Assembly (NCBI RefSeq): GCF_018449435.1
Contig: NZ_JAHCMU010000014.1
Location: forward strand, 62,001 to 126,000
Direction of reading: 5' to 3'
Length of the DNA: 64,000 nucleotides
Origin: Flagellimonas sp. 389
GTDB taxonomy: Bacteria > Bacteroidota > Bacteroidia > Flavobacteriales > Flavobacteriaceae
Of the stretch, positions 42,493-52,293 are shown in pieces. Position numbers and translations under genes: made by a program. The notes under the pieces were generated by a model. The model saw only the letters and a program-made list of their open reading frames with translations, did no database searches and was not told where the DNA came from. Numbering within the stretch: position 1 is the first letter of the stretch; each line of letters opens with the position of its first letter.

Positions 42493-45219
42493 ATGCATCA
42501 AAGCTTTCTTGAACATGTTCTATATGACCTTCAGAAAAAAGGAGTAGTAGTGGAATCCTGTACTTTTATACTTCCCAGTAAGCGCTCTGGGACTTTTTTG
42601 AAAAAGTATATATCTTCGATTATCACGCAAAATATCTTTACCCCCGAAATTCTATCGATTGAAGATTTCGTGTCCCAAATTTCTGGTGTAGCTACAGTTT
42701 CTCCAATAGATCTATTGCTAGAACTTTATACTACGTACAAGAATTCCAAAATAAAAGTCCACGATGATTTTAATGCTTTTTTAAAATGGGGACAAACACT
42801 ACTACAAGATTTTAATGAGATAGACAGATATCTTATTCCAGCTAAAGATATTCTCAATTACCTATCAGCTATTAAAGAGTTGACCCATTGGTCACTAAAA
42901 AGCGATAAGACTGAGCTTGTCCAAAACTATATGGAACAGTGGGACAATCTTGAAATGCTATACAACTCCTTTACCGCTTCACTTTTATCACAAAACAAAG
43001 GGTGTCAAGGTCTGGTGTATCGAAAAGCCGTTGAAAACCTTGACGATTACTCCCAATCCAGGAAGAAAAACCCAATCATATTTATAGGTTTTAACGCTTT
43101 AAATACTGCCGAGTCTATTATTGTCCAACATTTTCTTGAACATTCCAACAATAAGATATACTGGGACATCGATTCTTATTTTCTAGATGATCCAATTCAT
43201 GATGCAGGACTTTTTATTAGGGACTATCAAAAAAAATGGCCATACTATGAATCAAGAGAGCTATCTGGTATCCACGATATTTTTACCTCGCCCAAGTCCA
43301 TTTCGATTACCGGTGTTCCAAAAAGTGTTTCACAAGCTAAGTATGTTGGTAACCTATTAAAGGATCTCCATACTAAATCTCCGATTGGCCTAAAAAACAC
43401 TGCTCTTATTCTTGCAGATGAATCTCTATTAAATCCAGTTCTGCAAGCAATTCCCCAAGGAATAAATGAAGTAAACATAACTATGGGGCTGCCACTTGAA
43501 AAAACACTGTTGTACTCCTTCTTCGTTTCGTTGCTCGAATTAAATATTGGTAAAACCGAAAGAGGCTGGTTCTATAAAGATGTGCTCAAGTTTACTTCTA
43601 ACCCCTATTTTCAAACCATTTCAGCATCTGAAAAAAGAGATTTAGCTGAAGCTATAACTAAGGATATAAAAGCAAACAACTGGCTTTACCTCCACAAGAA
43701 CAATCTTTCCAATTACCATGAATCCCAACAGCTTATAGGCGTTACCTTTCCACACAAATTAATGTCTCCCTTGGACTGGGTCGATGGCTGCCTACATCTT
43801 ATCCAAACATTGAAAGAGATTTATGAAAGCGAAGAGAATACTAAAGAGCTAGAGTATCTCTATAGATTTTACAATATTTTTAATCAGCTTAAACAACATA
43901 TTTCTACTGTTGGCTTTATAGCCAACTTAAGGGCGATACGAAGTTTTTTTTTACAACTCGCTTCCATAGAGACATTGGATTTTATTGGAGAACCGCTCTC
44001 CGGTTTGCAAATAATGGGAATGTTGGAAAGTAGAAACCTAGATTTTGAAACTGTCATTATTACTTCCGTCAATGAAGGCATTCTGCCATCTGGTAAATCC
44101 AACAACTCTTTTATACCGTTTGATGTAAAAAGAGAATATGGTTTGCCCACGTACAAGGAAAAAGATGCCATATATACTTATCATTTTTACCGCCTGCTAC
44201 AACGGGCCAAAAATATTCACATTATCTATAATACAGAGCCCGATGTTTTGGAAGGTGGAGAAAAAAGCAGGTTGATTTCCCAATTATTAACGGACGAAAA
44301 ACTCACTCCCTATAGCACACATAACATTGCATCTCCACAAGTAGATATTCCTTTGCTATATGCCCCCAAGATCATTAAAAGCCCGTTATTGTATAATGAC
44401 ATCAAAACTTTTGCTGATAACGGTTTTTCTCCCACTTCGCTTACCAACTATATCAAAAATCCCATAGAATTCTATAAAAGAAATATTCTTAAGATAAATG
44501 ATGTGGAAAAGGTACAGGAAACGATGGCAGCGAATACCTTTGGCACCGTTGTTCACGATAGTTTGGAAGAACTCTATCAACCATTTATTGGGAAAGTACT
44601 GACTAAGGAAGACTTTTCGCCTATACGTGAAAAAGTGGAAGAAATTGTAAAAGCGCACTTTAATAAAAACTTACCGGGAATAGACATCGCTAAAGGGAAA
44701 TTTCTTTTAGTTTTTAAGGTCATTGTAAAGTACCTGAATACTTTTGTTGATAAGGAAATTACACAATTAAAAAGACATGAAATTAGAATTTTAGGTCTAG
44801 AGCAAAAGTTTTCAATGGAGCTAAATTTCAAAGCAATTGATTTTCCCGTTAAATTAAAAGGCACCCTGGATAGGATTGATGAAGTAGATGGTATTTTACG
44901 AATAGTTGATTATAAAACCGGAAGGGTCGAGCCCAGAAACGTAAAAATCAAAGATTGGGAAGAACTCATCACCAATTATGATAAAAGTAAAGCGTTTCAA
45001 CTACTTTGCTATGCGTTTATGTATTCCAAACAAAATAATCCTGAATCATTGCAGGCTGGTATCTACTCATTTAAGAATTTAAATCAAGGTTTTTTACCTT
45101 TCTATGGTGACGGAAATAGCATCACAAAAGAAGTTTTAAAAACTTTTGAAGCTTATCTGGAAAGACTCATTTGCGAAATCTGCGACCCGGCCATCCCTTT
45201 TTCCGAAAAAGTATCATGA
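42493..45219 (+). CDS. AddB-like protein with PD-(D/E)XK nuclease domain
   Basis: 908 residues. The N-terminal part resembles an inactive helicase fold (FILPSKRSGTFLKKYI; no good Walker A). The C-terminal domain (about 640-905) is a RecB-like nuclease: SLTNYIKNPIEFYKRNIL, NTFGTVVHDSLEELYQPFIG, LKGTLDRIDEVDGILRIVDY then KTGR, and KAFQLLCYAFMYS. It is the expected partner of the AddA-like protein at 36627, although kbl and ompA lie between them. Its end overlaps the convergent SDR gene by 6 nt. Confidence 0.85.
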   Translation: MHQSFLEHVLYDLQKKGVVVESCTFILPSKRSGTFLKKYISSIITQNIFTPEILSIEDFVSQISGVATVSPIDLLLELYTTYKNSKIKVHDDFNAFLKWGQTLLQDFNEIDRYLIPAKDILNYLSAIKELTHWSLKSDKTELVQNYMEQWDNLEMLYNSFTASLLSQNKGCQGLVYRKAVENLDDYSQSRKKNPIIFIGFNALNTAESIIVQHFLEHSNNKIYWDIDSYFLDDPIHDAGLFIRDYQKKWPYYESRELSGIHDIFTSPKSISITGVPKSVSQAKYVGNLLKDLHTKSPIGLKNTALILADESLLNPVLQAIPQGINEVNITMGLPLEKTLLYSFFVSLLELNIGKTERGWFYKDVLKFTSNPYFQTISASEKRDLAEAITKDIKANNWLYLHKNNLSNYHESQQLIGVTFPHKLMSPLDWVDGCLHLIQTLKEIYESEENTKELEYLYRFYNIFNQLKQHISTVGFIANLRAIRSFFLQLASIETLDFIGEPLSGLQIMGMLESRNLDFETVIITSVNEGILPSGKSNNSFIPFDVKREYGLPTYKEKDAIYTYHFYRLLQRAKNIHIIYNTEPDVLEGGEKSRLISQLLTDEKLTPYSTHNIASPQVDIPLLYAPKIIKSPLLYNDIKTFADNGFSPTSLTNYIKNPIEFYKRNILKINDVEKVQETMAANTFGTVVHDSLEELYQPFIGKVLTKEDFSPIREKVEEIVKAHFNKNLPGIDIAKGKFLLVFKVIVKYLNTFVDKEITQLKRHEIRILGLEQKFSMELNFKAIDFPVKLKGTLDRIDEVDGILRIVDYKTGRVEPRNVKIKDWEELITNYDKSKAFQLLCYAFMYSKQNNPESLQAGIYSFKNLNQGFLPFYGDGNSITKEVLKTFEAYLERLICEICDPAIPFSEKVS

Positions 45220-45927
45220 CTTTAAATCTGGCCTCGTTGGTCTGACCTCTATTTTGCTGGGTAACGTTCTGGGGTGCATCAATAACAAATCCACTACCAA
45301 TTTACCTATATCTTCTGCCTGTATTTTCCAAGCATCCTTTTCAGAGGGTTCATTTCCGTTAAACTCAGAAGCTACCGACCCGGGCATAATGGTTGTGACC
45401 TTAATATTGTATTTTCTCAGGTCCAACATAACAGCTTGGGTAAAGCCGACCACACCAAATTTAGTTGCACTGTAGCCAGCACCTTGTGCAAAGAAATTGG
45501 TTCCTGCTAAACTGGCCAAGGTCATATAGTATCCTTCAGATTGTTTTAAAGCTTCAACAGAAGCTTTTAACGTATGGAAAACACCGTTGAGGTTTGTATT
45601 TATCATCTGGTGCCATTCGCTTTCTTTCATTTCATCAACAGGCGAAAAATGACCGACTCCCGCATTGGCAAGAACCAAATCCAACTTCCCCCATCTTTTC
45701 ATGATCTTTTCAATTGCTTTGACCTCATCCTCTAGTTTGGAAACGTCGGAACAAACCCCTAAAACGTTGTCCTTGTCCGTCAAACTTTGCACAGCTTCTT
45801 CCACACCTTTTTGGGTTCTTCCACTTATGGCCACTTTCATTCCTTGCTTCAATAGCATTTGTGCCACACCATATCCTATTCCTTTAGTTCCTCCAGTTAT
45901 ATAAGCTACTTTTCCTTTTAAGTCCAT
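45214..45927 (-). CDS. Short-chain dehydrogenase/reductase
   Basis: 237 residues, a complete classical SDR: the cofactor loop TGGTKGIGYGVAQML, the NAG motif (VLANAGVGHFSP), catalytic Ser in MTLASLAGTNFFAQ, and Tyr/Lys in GYSATKFGVVGFT. The basic residues after strand 2 (SGRTQKG) suggest NADP(H). The substrate is unknown. It converges on the AddB-like gene with a 6-nt overlap. Confidence 0.88.
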   Translation of the reverse strand: MDLKGKVAYITGGTKGIGYGVAQMLLKQGMKVAISGRTQKGVEEAVQSLTDKDNVLGVCSDVSKLEDEVKAIEKIMKRWGKLDLVLANAGVGHFSPVDEMKESEWHQMINTNLNGVFHTLKASVEALKQSEGYYMTLASLAGTNFFAQGAGYSATKFGVVGFTQAVMLDLRKYNIKVTTIMPGSVASEFNGNEPSEKDAWKIQAEDIGKLVVDLLLMHPRTLPSKIEVRPTRPDLKS

Positions 45928-45982
45928 AATCCTATTTGTTTAGAATACAAAATTCGGGAAATCTATCTTTAAAAAAGCAGAA

Positions 45983-46002
45983 ACCACTCAAATTTGAGTG
46001 GT
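45983..46002. terminator. Palindromic hairpin upstream of the SDR gene
   Basis: A perfect 20-nt palindrome (ACCACTCAAA and its complement). On the minus strand it is followed by TTTCTGCTTTTTT, so it may end transcripts coming from the gene at 46323. The remaining gap up to 46322 holds an inverted repeat (46086-46116) and a recurring motif (46236-46256) but no gene. Confidence 0.45.
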
Positions 46003-46085
46003 CTCCTTTAAACACAGTATTGAATCAACATGCTAAACAAAAAAATCTAAACCTCACTATCAAATTACACTGACCTTATGAAAAC

Positions 46086-46116
46086 TGGTCAATAGGTCAT
46101 GGTTGTCTGTTGACCA
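46086..46116. promoter_or_regulatory. Inverted repeat upstream of the SDR gene
   Basis: TGGTCAA (46086-46092) and TTGACCA (46110-46116) are perfect inverses separated by 17 nt, about 160 nt before the SDR start. It could be an operator. Confidence 0.3.
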
Positions 46117-46235
46117 ATTCTAGTGCTTTTTAAAGACAATTATGGAAAGTTGAATTACTTACTAAATACCCTTTTTTAGTAAAATAAACATTATCCAAAT
46201 TTCTATAAAAATACTTCCCGATTTTCAATGGATAC

Positions 46236-46256
46236 TTGTCAAAAAATCAAGTTTTT
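46236..46256. promoter_or_regulatory. Recurring motif TTGTCAAAAARTCAAKTTTT, copy 1
   Basis: TTGTCAAAAAATCAAGTTTT, about 310 nt upstream of the SDR start. The same sequence recurs upstream of the LRR operon and of the hydrolase gene at 60116, with a weaker form upstream of the AraC gene at 61603. A shared regulator site is the simplest explanation. Confidence 0.45.
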
Positions 46257-46322
46257 GAAGTAAGGTGGTAATCCAACAACAAAATCATCATAAAAAGTAT
46301 TCCTAAGTTTTAACCAAAACAG

Positions 46323-47417
46323 TTAATCACAATCCACTCGCTTTTTACTACTTGGAATCACTCGCCTGTAAAAATAAGGGCCACTAAAAGCGTTACCATT
46401 ATGGCTCTGTGCAATAGTAAATTCTTCCACCATACAATTTCCATTTGGATGCGTAACATACGCATATAGGCGAATTTCCCTAATCTTAGATCTATTGCTA
46501 TATGGGCCCACATAAGAGGCCACCCAATCCGTTCTAAACTTTACCTTTTTTACGGTACCGTCCCATCTCTTTTCCTTATAGGTCTTCTTCATAATCTCCA
46601 AGGCCTTGCTTGCCAAAGTAGCGTCTCTCCTGCCTTCTTCTAGACTAGAGAATGTAGCCCCTGTAGATAACATGTTGTCCGCACTTTTCACCAAAGTGAA
46701 CTCCCCGGCCGCAAGCGGTCTTATTATAGATTTCCCAAAGGGTACGTATTCTATTCTTATTTTATGTTCCCCATCGGGTAATTTATCCAATTCTTCAAAC
46801 CAATAGTCAGAAACTGGTTCATCTTCAGGTTTAGGGGCCAACCATACCTGTCTTGTAGTATGGTGCAAATTTTCATCATCAAACGTTACGTTCTGTATTC
46901 TCCAGTTGGACAACTCTCCATTAATATACAATAAATACTCTGCCATGGCCGAACGGTACTTATTGCCTCTGGTGACCTCTCTGGGACTATTTTTAGGGTC
47001 ATCGCTTACATAGACCGTATCATTGGGAATGGAGCTCAGCAAGTACATTCTGCCATAGATATGGTCTCCCGAAGTGAGTTTTGTTTTTATTTTTGAAGGG
47101 TTTTCGCTACCAAACTGGATTTTCTCATTGGAAAACAGAATCTTACCAATGTTTTTTCGGTGCATTTCGCTGGTAATCTCCTGCTGCGGAAGATCTTCCC
47201 TCCAGTTGTACTTAAGATAGGAAACTCCGTCCTTTTCATATAAAAGGCCCTCTTCTTCCCATCTTTTTCGCTTTGCTTCTTCTTTCGCTTTCCTTTTTTT
47301 TTCCAAATATATCTCACTTTTTGATTTGCCCTCTGTGTTTTCTTCTTGCGCAGAAATATTCATGCTAAATAAGGTGATAAAAAAAATCACTAGAATCTGT
47401 ATGTTATTTGACATCAT
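46323..47417 (-). CDS. Secreted protein of unknown function
   Basis: 364 residues from the ATG at 47417 (a second ATG follows directly at 47414; an upstream start adds 13 residues before the signal). The signal peptide is ILVIFFITLFSMNISAQ. The next 40 residues are a highly charged helix (KKRKAKEEAKRKRWEEEGLL), then a mixed beta domain with several Trp/Tyr-rich strands and two late Cys (NCMVEEF; KRVDCD). I do not recognise a family. It lies 155 nt after the last LRR gene in the same direction, so it could be cotranscribed with that operon. Confidence 0.65.
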   Translation of the reverse strand: MMSNNIQILVIFFITLFSMNISAQEENTEGKSKSEIYLEKKRKAKEEAKRKRWEEEGLLYEKDGVSYLKYNWREDLPQQEITSEMHRKNIGKILFSNEKIQFGSENPSKIKTKLTSGDHIYGRMYLLSSIPNDTVYVSDDPKNSPREVTRGNKYRSAMAEYLLYINGELSNWRIQNVTFDDENLHHTTRQVWLAPKPEDEPVSDYWFEELDKLPDGEHKIRIEYVPFGKSIIRPLAAGEFTLVKSADNMLSTGATFSSLEEGRRDATLASKALEIMKKTYKEKRWDGTVKKVKFRTDWVASYVGPYSNRSKIREIRLYAYVTHPNGNCMVEEFTIAQSHNGNAFSGPYFYRRVIPSSKKRVDCD

Positions 47418-47571
47418 AATATTGGTTTTAATTGTTTGGATTTCAATTTCAACCAATCTTTACTGCAGAGGTCGATACAAAAAATCCAGAAACAGTATGC
47501 TTTCGTTTATTTGATATATTGAAAAAAGTTTAATAGTTTCTATTTGGATATTGTTATGGGTAATATGATTT

Positions 47572-49146
47572 TTATTCGCAAATAGCAGAATCGTCTTTTA
47601 TGAAAGTCTCTAAATCCATATCGCAAACCTCCTTAGGGATACTCGTTAAAGAATTGTTTTGCAGGGCCAAAATCTTAAGGTTTTGAAGATTGGACAGTTC
47701 GACAGGTATACTTGTTAGCGAATTATTGTACAAAGACAATGTCTGAAGGTTTTGAAGATTGGATAATTCCTTTGGAATACTGACCAACGAATTATTGTAC
47801 AACCTAAGTTCTTGAAGGTTTGCAAGGTTACCGAGTTCTACTGGCAGACTTGTCAAAGAAGCATCGTGCAAATAAAGCTTACGAAGATTTGAGAGATTCC
47901 CTATTTCAGGAGGGAGGTTCATCAGGGGGTTATCATGCAACCAAAGGTCTTGAAGGTTTGTTAGGCCCCCGAGTTCTGCCGGAATACTTGTTAGGGAACA
48001 CAAGTGCAAATAAAGCAGCCGAAGGTTTGATAAATTCCCAATCTCTGCTGGTAGACTGGTTAACGGGTTATCATATAAGTAAAGCTCTCTAAGATTGGCG
48101 GTAAGGCTACCTATTCCAGTTAAATCCGTTAGGGCGTTGCTTCTTAAATTAAGTCGGAAGAGCTTGGTGAGCTTACTTAAAACTGGAGGAACGCTGGTCA
48201 TAGCGTTGAATTCCAAATTAAGTATTTCCAGGTTAACAAGATTTCCAATTTCATTTGGTAAGCTTTTTAAGTCAAGACCAGACAATGAAAGAGCTCTAAG
48301 ATTGGTCATACTGCCTATTACCGGAGGAACACTGGTCATCGAATTACTTTGTAGACCAAAGTCTTCAAGATTGGAAAGGCTACCTATCGTTTCTGGAATA
48401 CTTATCAGGGAATTGTAGCCCAAATAAAGTGTATTGAGTTTTACCAGATTTCCCAATTCTGAAGGAATGCTCTCTAACGAATTTCGTTCTAGATCAAGGG
48501 TTTCTAAATTTATTAGTTTTCCAATTTCTGACGGTAAGTTTGTTATCAGATTATTTGATAAATACAGATTTGTAAGGTTGATAAGGTTACCTATTTCATT
48601 GGGTAAAACTACCAAGCCACTCTCTTCAAAACTTAGTCCTGTTACTACTCCATTTTCAACATAAACACCCTGCCAATTAGAAATGTCATCCTCCTCTATA
48701 TCCCAGCTCAGGGTATTGTCCGGATTGGCATTGTACAGTTTAACAAGTATCTGTCTTTCCGTAGGGGAATCATTAGATAATGAGACCGTATAGCTAACCT
48801 CGCTATCATCCTCGGCCGTAACCTTGTATATTACAGAATCGGTAAAATCTGTGACCACCTTTTCCTTTGGATTTACTATCGCTTTTTCTGATATTGTAAT
48901 CGTCGGTTTTAATACTTTTACATTCACACCAAATGGAACGGTGGCCGTAATGGTTTTGGCATCTTTGTCTATGGTAGCGGTAACATCCTCCGTTAATCCA
49001 TCATTGTCGCTCGCCAAAAATTTGAAAGAAGTAATCTCCTTGGCATCACTTTTTTCTGTTTCTCTATCGGTTCCATTGTTATCGTCGTCCTTGCTACATG
49101 AGACCAGTACGAACAGGCTTATAAATAGTATACTAATTCTTTTCAT
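47572..49146 (-). CDS. LRR surface lipoprotein 8 of 8 (1 sandwich domain, 15 LRRs)
   Basis: 524 residues. A lipoprotein signal ends at Cys17 and is followed by SKDDD, the Bacteroidota lipoprotein export signal that sends lipoproteins to the cell surface. One beta-sandwich repeat of the family shared by this cluster (about 33-127, with KPTITISEKA and VTAEDDSEVSYTVSL) is followed by a cap (NPDNTLSWDIEEDDISNWQG) and 15 LRRs of 23 residues (about 172-510), then a C-terminal cap VCDMDLETF ending in Cys. The repeats follow LxxLxLxxNxLxxLPxEIGN, the type found in bacterial LRR proteins that bind proteins or glycans. It is the last gene of the tandem array. Confidence 0.85.
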   Translation of the reverse strand: MKRISILFISLFVLVSCSKDDDNNGTDRETEKSDAKEITSFKFLASDNDGLTEDVTATIDKDAKTITATVPFGVNVKVLKPTITISEKAIVNPKEKVVTDFTDSVIYKVTAEDDSEVSYTVSLSNDSPTERQILVKLYNANPDNTLSWDIEEDDISNWQGVYVENGVVTGLSFEESGLVVLPNEIGNLINLTNLYLSNNLITNLPSEIGKLINLETLDLERNSLESIPSELGNLVKLNTLYLGYNSLISIPETIGSLSNLEDFGLQSNSMTSVPPVIGSMTNLRALSLSGLDLKSLPNEIGNLVNLEILNLEFNAMTSVPPVLSKLTKLFRLNLRSNALTDLTGIGSLTANLRELYLYDNPLTSLPAEIGNLSNLRLLYLHLCSLTSIPAELGGLTNLQDLWLHDNPLMNLPPEIGNLSNLRKLYLHDASLTSLPVELGNLANLQELRLYNNSLVSIPKELSNLQNLQTLSLYNNSLTSIPVELSNLQNLKILALQNNSLTSIPKEVCDMDLETFIKDDSAICE

Positions 49147-49198
49147 TTTGATGATATTATTCTAATTATGTTATTTATTACTCAAAGAACTTTGAAGA

Positions 49199-50923
49199 TT
49201 AATTGTCCAATAGAAATACATTTACCTCGTTTCGCCTTATAAGTTCAATGAAAGCTTGCGAAAACAGTTCTTCATCATCACGATCAATACGAATCCTATC
49301 CAGACTTTCTAGACCGGCCATTTCCTCTGGAAAGCTTGAAAAATTATTCCAAAAAATCTCCAGTTGTTCAAGCTTCTTAAGCATTCCTATTGTTGCAGGA
49401 AGGGTCGTCAACGCATTATCATGTGCATCGAGTATCTCTAAATTGGATAGATTCCCTATTGCTGCAGGAAGGGCGTTCAAACTGTTTTCATCAATATCAA
49501 GCTGTTCAAGATTGGTTAGGTTCCCTATCCCTGGGGGAAGCTCGGTAAGGTTGTTCGCTCCCAAGAACAATATCTTTAAATTAGTGAGCTCAGATATTAC
49601 ATTGGGATATGTTCCTATTCGGTTGTTGTTAAAATAAAAACTCTCGAGACTACCCTTTAGATTTTCCATTTCCTGGGGCAATTCGGAAATCTGGTTTAGG
49701 CTTAAATCCAGAACCTTTAGTTTGGCCAACTTTCCAATACCTGCAGGAAGTGTACGGATACCATTATTTATAAGGGACAGTTTCTCCAGTTCGGTAAGCC
49801 CGGCAATCGATTCCGGAATAGCACTTATTCGTTTCAAGACAACACTTATCTCAGTGACCCTACCGTTAACGACCGTTATCCCTTCCCATTTAGAGAGATC
49901 TTCCTCTTCAATGTCCCAGCTTGTAGTGTTCAAACGATTTGCATTGTACAGGGCAATAAGGATTTCCCTGTCCGTTAGCGCCTTCGTTACGGTAACCGTA
50001 TACTTCTGTTCACTGTCATCTGCGGCCGTTACCACATATTCCACAGCTTCACTGAAATCCACGGTCTCTTTGCTTACAGGATTTACCGTGGCATTGGCAG
50101 ATACCACAACGGTAGGTTGCAATACCCTTACATCGGTGCCCGCGGGAACCTCTGCAGTGATCGTCTTTTCTTCCTCATCTATCGTCGCCCCAACATCCGT
50201 GGACAGCGCATCGTTGTCCGCTGCCAAAAATGTAAAGGAGGTTATAGCCTTGGCACTGGACCCTTCAACATTGACCGTGACCGTATACTTTTGCGCGCTG
50301 CCGTCCGAAGCCGTAACCGTATACGCCACGGCATCGCTAAAATCCACAGCCGTCTTGTTTTCAGGGGTAACACTGGCCAGTGCCGAAAATGTGATGGTGG
50401 GCCTCAACGCACTTACATCCGTGCCCGAAGGAGCTTCAGCAGTAACGGTCTTCTCTCCTTCATCAATGGTCGCATCGATATCTTCCGACAGTGTATCGTT
50501 GTCCGCTGCCAAAAACCTGAAACCTGTGATGGCCTTCGCACTCGACCTGCCCTTGATCACCGTGACCGTATACTTGGCCTCGGTCCCATCCTCGGCCGTA
50601 ACGGTATACATCACCGCTTCACTGAAGTCCCTGGCCGTTTTGTCCTTAGGGTCCACCGTTGCCTTTTCGGACAGTTCTATCGTTGGCGTTAGCGCACTTA
50701 CATCGGTATCCACGGGCACCTCTGCCGTTACCGTCTTGGCATCTTTGTCGATGGTGGCCTTTACGTCTTGCGATAAGGCTTCGTTATCGCTCGCCAAAAA
50801 AGTAAAGGCGGTGATTTCATTGGCATCGCTCTTTTTCGCATCGCCACCGGTGTCGTTGTCATCGTCCTTGCTGCAAGCGGCCAGTACGAACAGGCTTAAA
50901 AATAATATGTTTAACTTTTTCAT
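49199..50923 (-). CDS. LRR surface lipoprotein 7 of 8 (3 sandwich domains, 9 LRRs)
   Basis: 574 residues. Lipobox Cys17 followed by SKDDD. Three tandem beta-sandwich repeats (about 31-125, 127-217 and 219-310), the most in the cluster, then the cap ITEREIL-type segment (ALYNANRLNTTSWDIEEEDL) and about nine LRRs, the last one irregular. It is the only member without the C-terminal cap PKEIC...C; it ends NEVNVFLLDN instead. The sandwich-coding DNA is visibly richer in G and C than the LRR part, which suggests the two halves have different histories. It is spaced 33 nt from the gene before it and 52 nt from the gene after it. Confidence 0.85.
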   Translation of the reverse strand: MKKLNILFLSLFVLAACSKDDDNDTGGDAKKSDANEITAFTFLASDNEALSQDVKATIDKDAKTVTAEVPVDTDVSALTPTIELSEKATVDPKDKTARDFSEAVMYTVTAEDGTEAKYTVTVIKGRSSAKAITGFRFLAADNDTLSEDIDATIDEGEKTVTAEAPSGTDVSALRPTITFSALASVTPENKTAVDFSDAVAYTVTASDGSAQKYTVTVNVEGSSAKAITSFTFLAADNDALSTDVGATIDEEEKTITAEVPAGTDVRVLQPTVVVSANATVNPVSKETVDFSEAVEYVVTAADDSEQKYTVTVTKALTDREILIALYNANRLNTTSWDIEEEDLSKWEGITVVNGRVTEISVVLKRISAIPESIAGLTELEKLSLINNGIRTLPAGIGKLAKLKVLDLSLNQISELPQEMENLKGSLESFYFNNNRIGTYPNVISELTNLKILFLGANNLTELPPGIGNLTNLEQLDIDENSLNALPAAIGNLSNLEILDAHDNALTTLPATIGMLKKLEQLEIFWNNFSSFPEEMAGLESLDRIRIDRDDEELFSQAFIELIRRNEVNVFLLDN

Positions 50924-50956
50924 CTTTGGGTATTTGTTTTATGATTTTGGGGTTTT

Positions 50957-52258
50957 CTATTGTTCGCAAGTAACGTCTGGGTCTGTAGAAAATGTTGGAA
51001 TATTCAACTCACAGATTTCCTTTGGTATGGTCGTTATTTGATTGTTCTGTATAAAAAGCGACACAAGGTTTGTAAGGTTGCCCATTGATCTAGGGAGGCT
51101 CGCCAAATCATTATCAAACAGGGATAACTTTTTAAGGGTAGTAAGTTTACCTAGTTCAGATGAAATTGTCGCCAAATCATTATTTGATAGATATAACTCC
51201 TCTATTTTTGTTAGTCCTCCTATTTCAGATGGGATTGCAATCAAGGAGTTGTAGCCTAAGTCAAGACGTGTAAGGTTCTTTAAATCACCTATTGACGTTG
51301 GAACGTTCTCTAAGGATGTCCTTTGTAAGTCTAAAGTCCTGAGTTTTGTTAAATTTCCGATTTCGGCAGGTACAACTTTCAATGGGTTTCCATTCAATTG
51401 TAATTGCACAAGATTTACCAAGCTTCCAATATTCTTAGTTAGATTCTCAATATTCTTGGAAATTAAATTTAGCTCCGATACACTCCCGTTTCTTAACTGA
51501 ACACCTGTCCAATTCGCAATATTTTCCTCTTCCAAATCCCAGCCAAGGGTATTGTCTGGATTGGCATTGTACAGCATTACTAGCACTTCCCTATCTGTAG
51601 GTTTTTCTAGGGTTATAGTCACGGTATACCCCACATTGCTTTGGTCTTCTGCTGTGACCATAAAGGTTACCATTTTAGTAAAATCGGTGACTGTCTTGTT
51701 TACTGGAGCGCTACTGGCGCCTTCTGATAGGGTAAGCGCAGGCACCAATGCGGATAGATTCACACCAAAAGGAAGCGTTGCACTTATTGTTTTAGCTTCC
51801 TCGTCCACTACCGCATCCACGTCGTTCGACAGCCCATCGTTGTCCGCTGCCAAAAACTTGAAGCCAGTGATAGCCTTGGCACTGGATTTTCCTATAATTA
51901 CAGTAACTGTGTACTTGTTTGTACTGCCATCCTCCGCCGTAACGGTGTAGGTGACTTCTTCGCTAAAGTCCCTAGACGTTTTGTCTTTTGGGTCCACTGT
52001 GGCCTTTTCGGACAATGCAATGGTAGGCTTTAGCGCCTTTACATCGGTGCCCACTGGAACTTCTGCCGTTACCGTCTTGGTACCTTTGTCGATGGTGGCC
52101 TTTACGTCTTGCGACAAGGCTTCGTTATCGCTCGCCAAAAAAGTGAACGCCGTGATTTCCTTTGCGGCATCCTTATCGGTTGCGTTGTCACTGTCATTGT
52201 CCTTGCTGCAAGCGGCCAGTACGAACAGGCTTAAAAATAGTATACTGATTCTTTTCAT
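50957..52258 (-). CDS. LRR surface lipoprotein 6 of 8 (2 sandwich domains, 7 LRRs)
   Basis: 433 residues from the ATG at 52258, chosen because it opens the signal peptide ISILFLSLFVLAAC; the frame extends 13 codons upstream into the previous gene. Lipobox Cys17, SKDND, two beta-sandwich repeats (about 30-205), cap (NPDNTLGWDLEEENIANWTG), seven LRRs, and the C-terminal cap IPKEICELNIPTF with a final CEQ. The first sandwich domain is nearly identical to that of gene 7. Confidence 0.85.
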   Translation of the reverse strand: MKRISILFLSLFVLAACSKDNDSDNATDKDAAKEITAFTFLASDNEALSQDVKATIDKGTKTVTAEVPVGTDVKALKPTIALSEKATVDPKDKTSRDFSEEVTYTVTAEDGSTNKYTVTVIIGKSSAKAITGFKFLAADNDGLSNDVDAVVDEEAKTISATLPFGVNLSALVPALTLSEGASSAPVNKTVTDFTKMVTFMVTAEDQSNVGYTVTITLEKPTDREVLVMLYNANPDNTLGWDLEEENIANWTGVQLRNGSVSELNLISKNIENLTKNIGSLVNLVQLQLNGNPLKVVPAEIGNLTKLRTLDLQRTSLENVPTSIGDLKNLTRLDLGYNSLIAIPSEIGGLTKIEELYLSNNDLATISSELGKLTTLKKLSLFDNDLASLPRSMGNLTNLVSLFIQNNQITTIPKEICELNIPTFSTDPDVTCEQ

Positions 52259-52293
52259 ATGTAGGTATATGTTTTTTTTGTTATTGGAGCATG

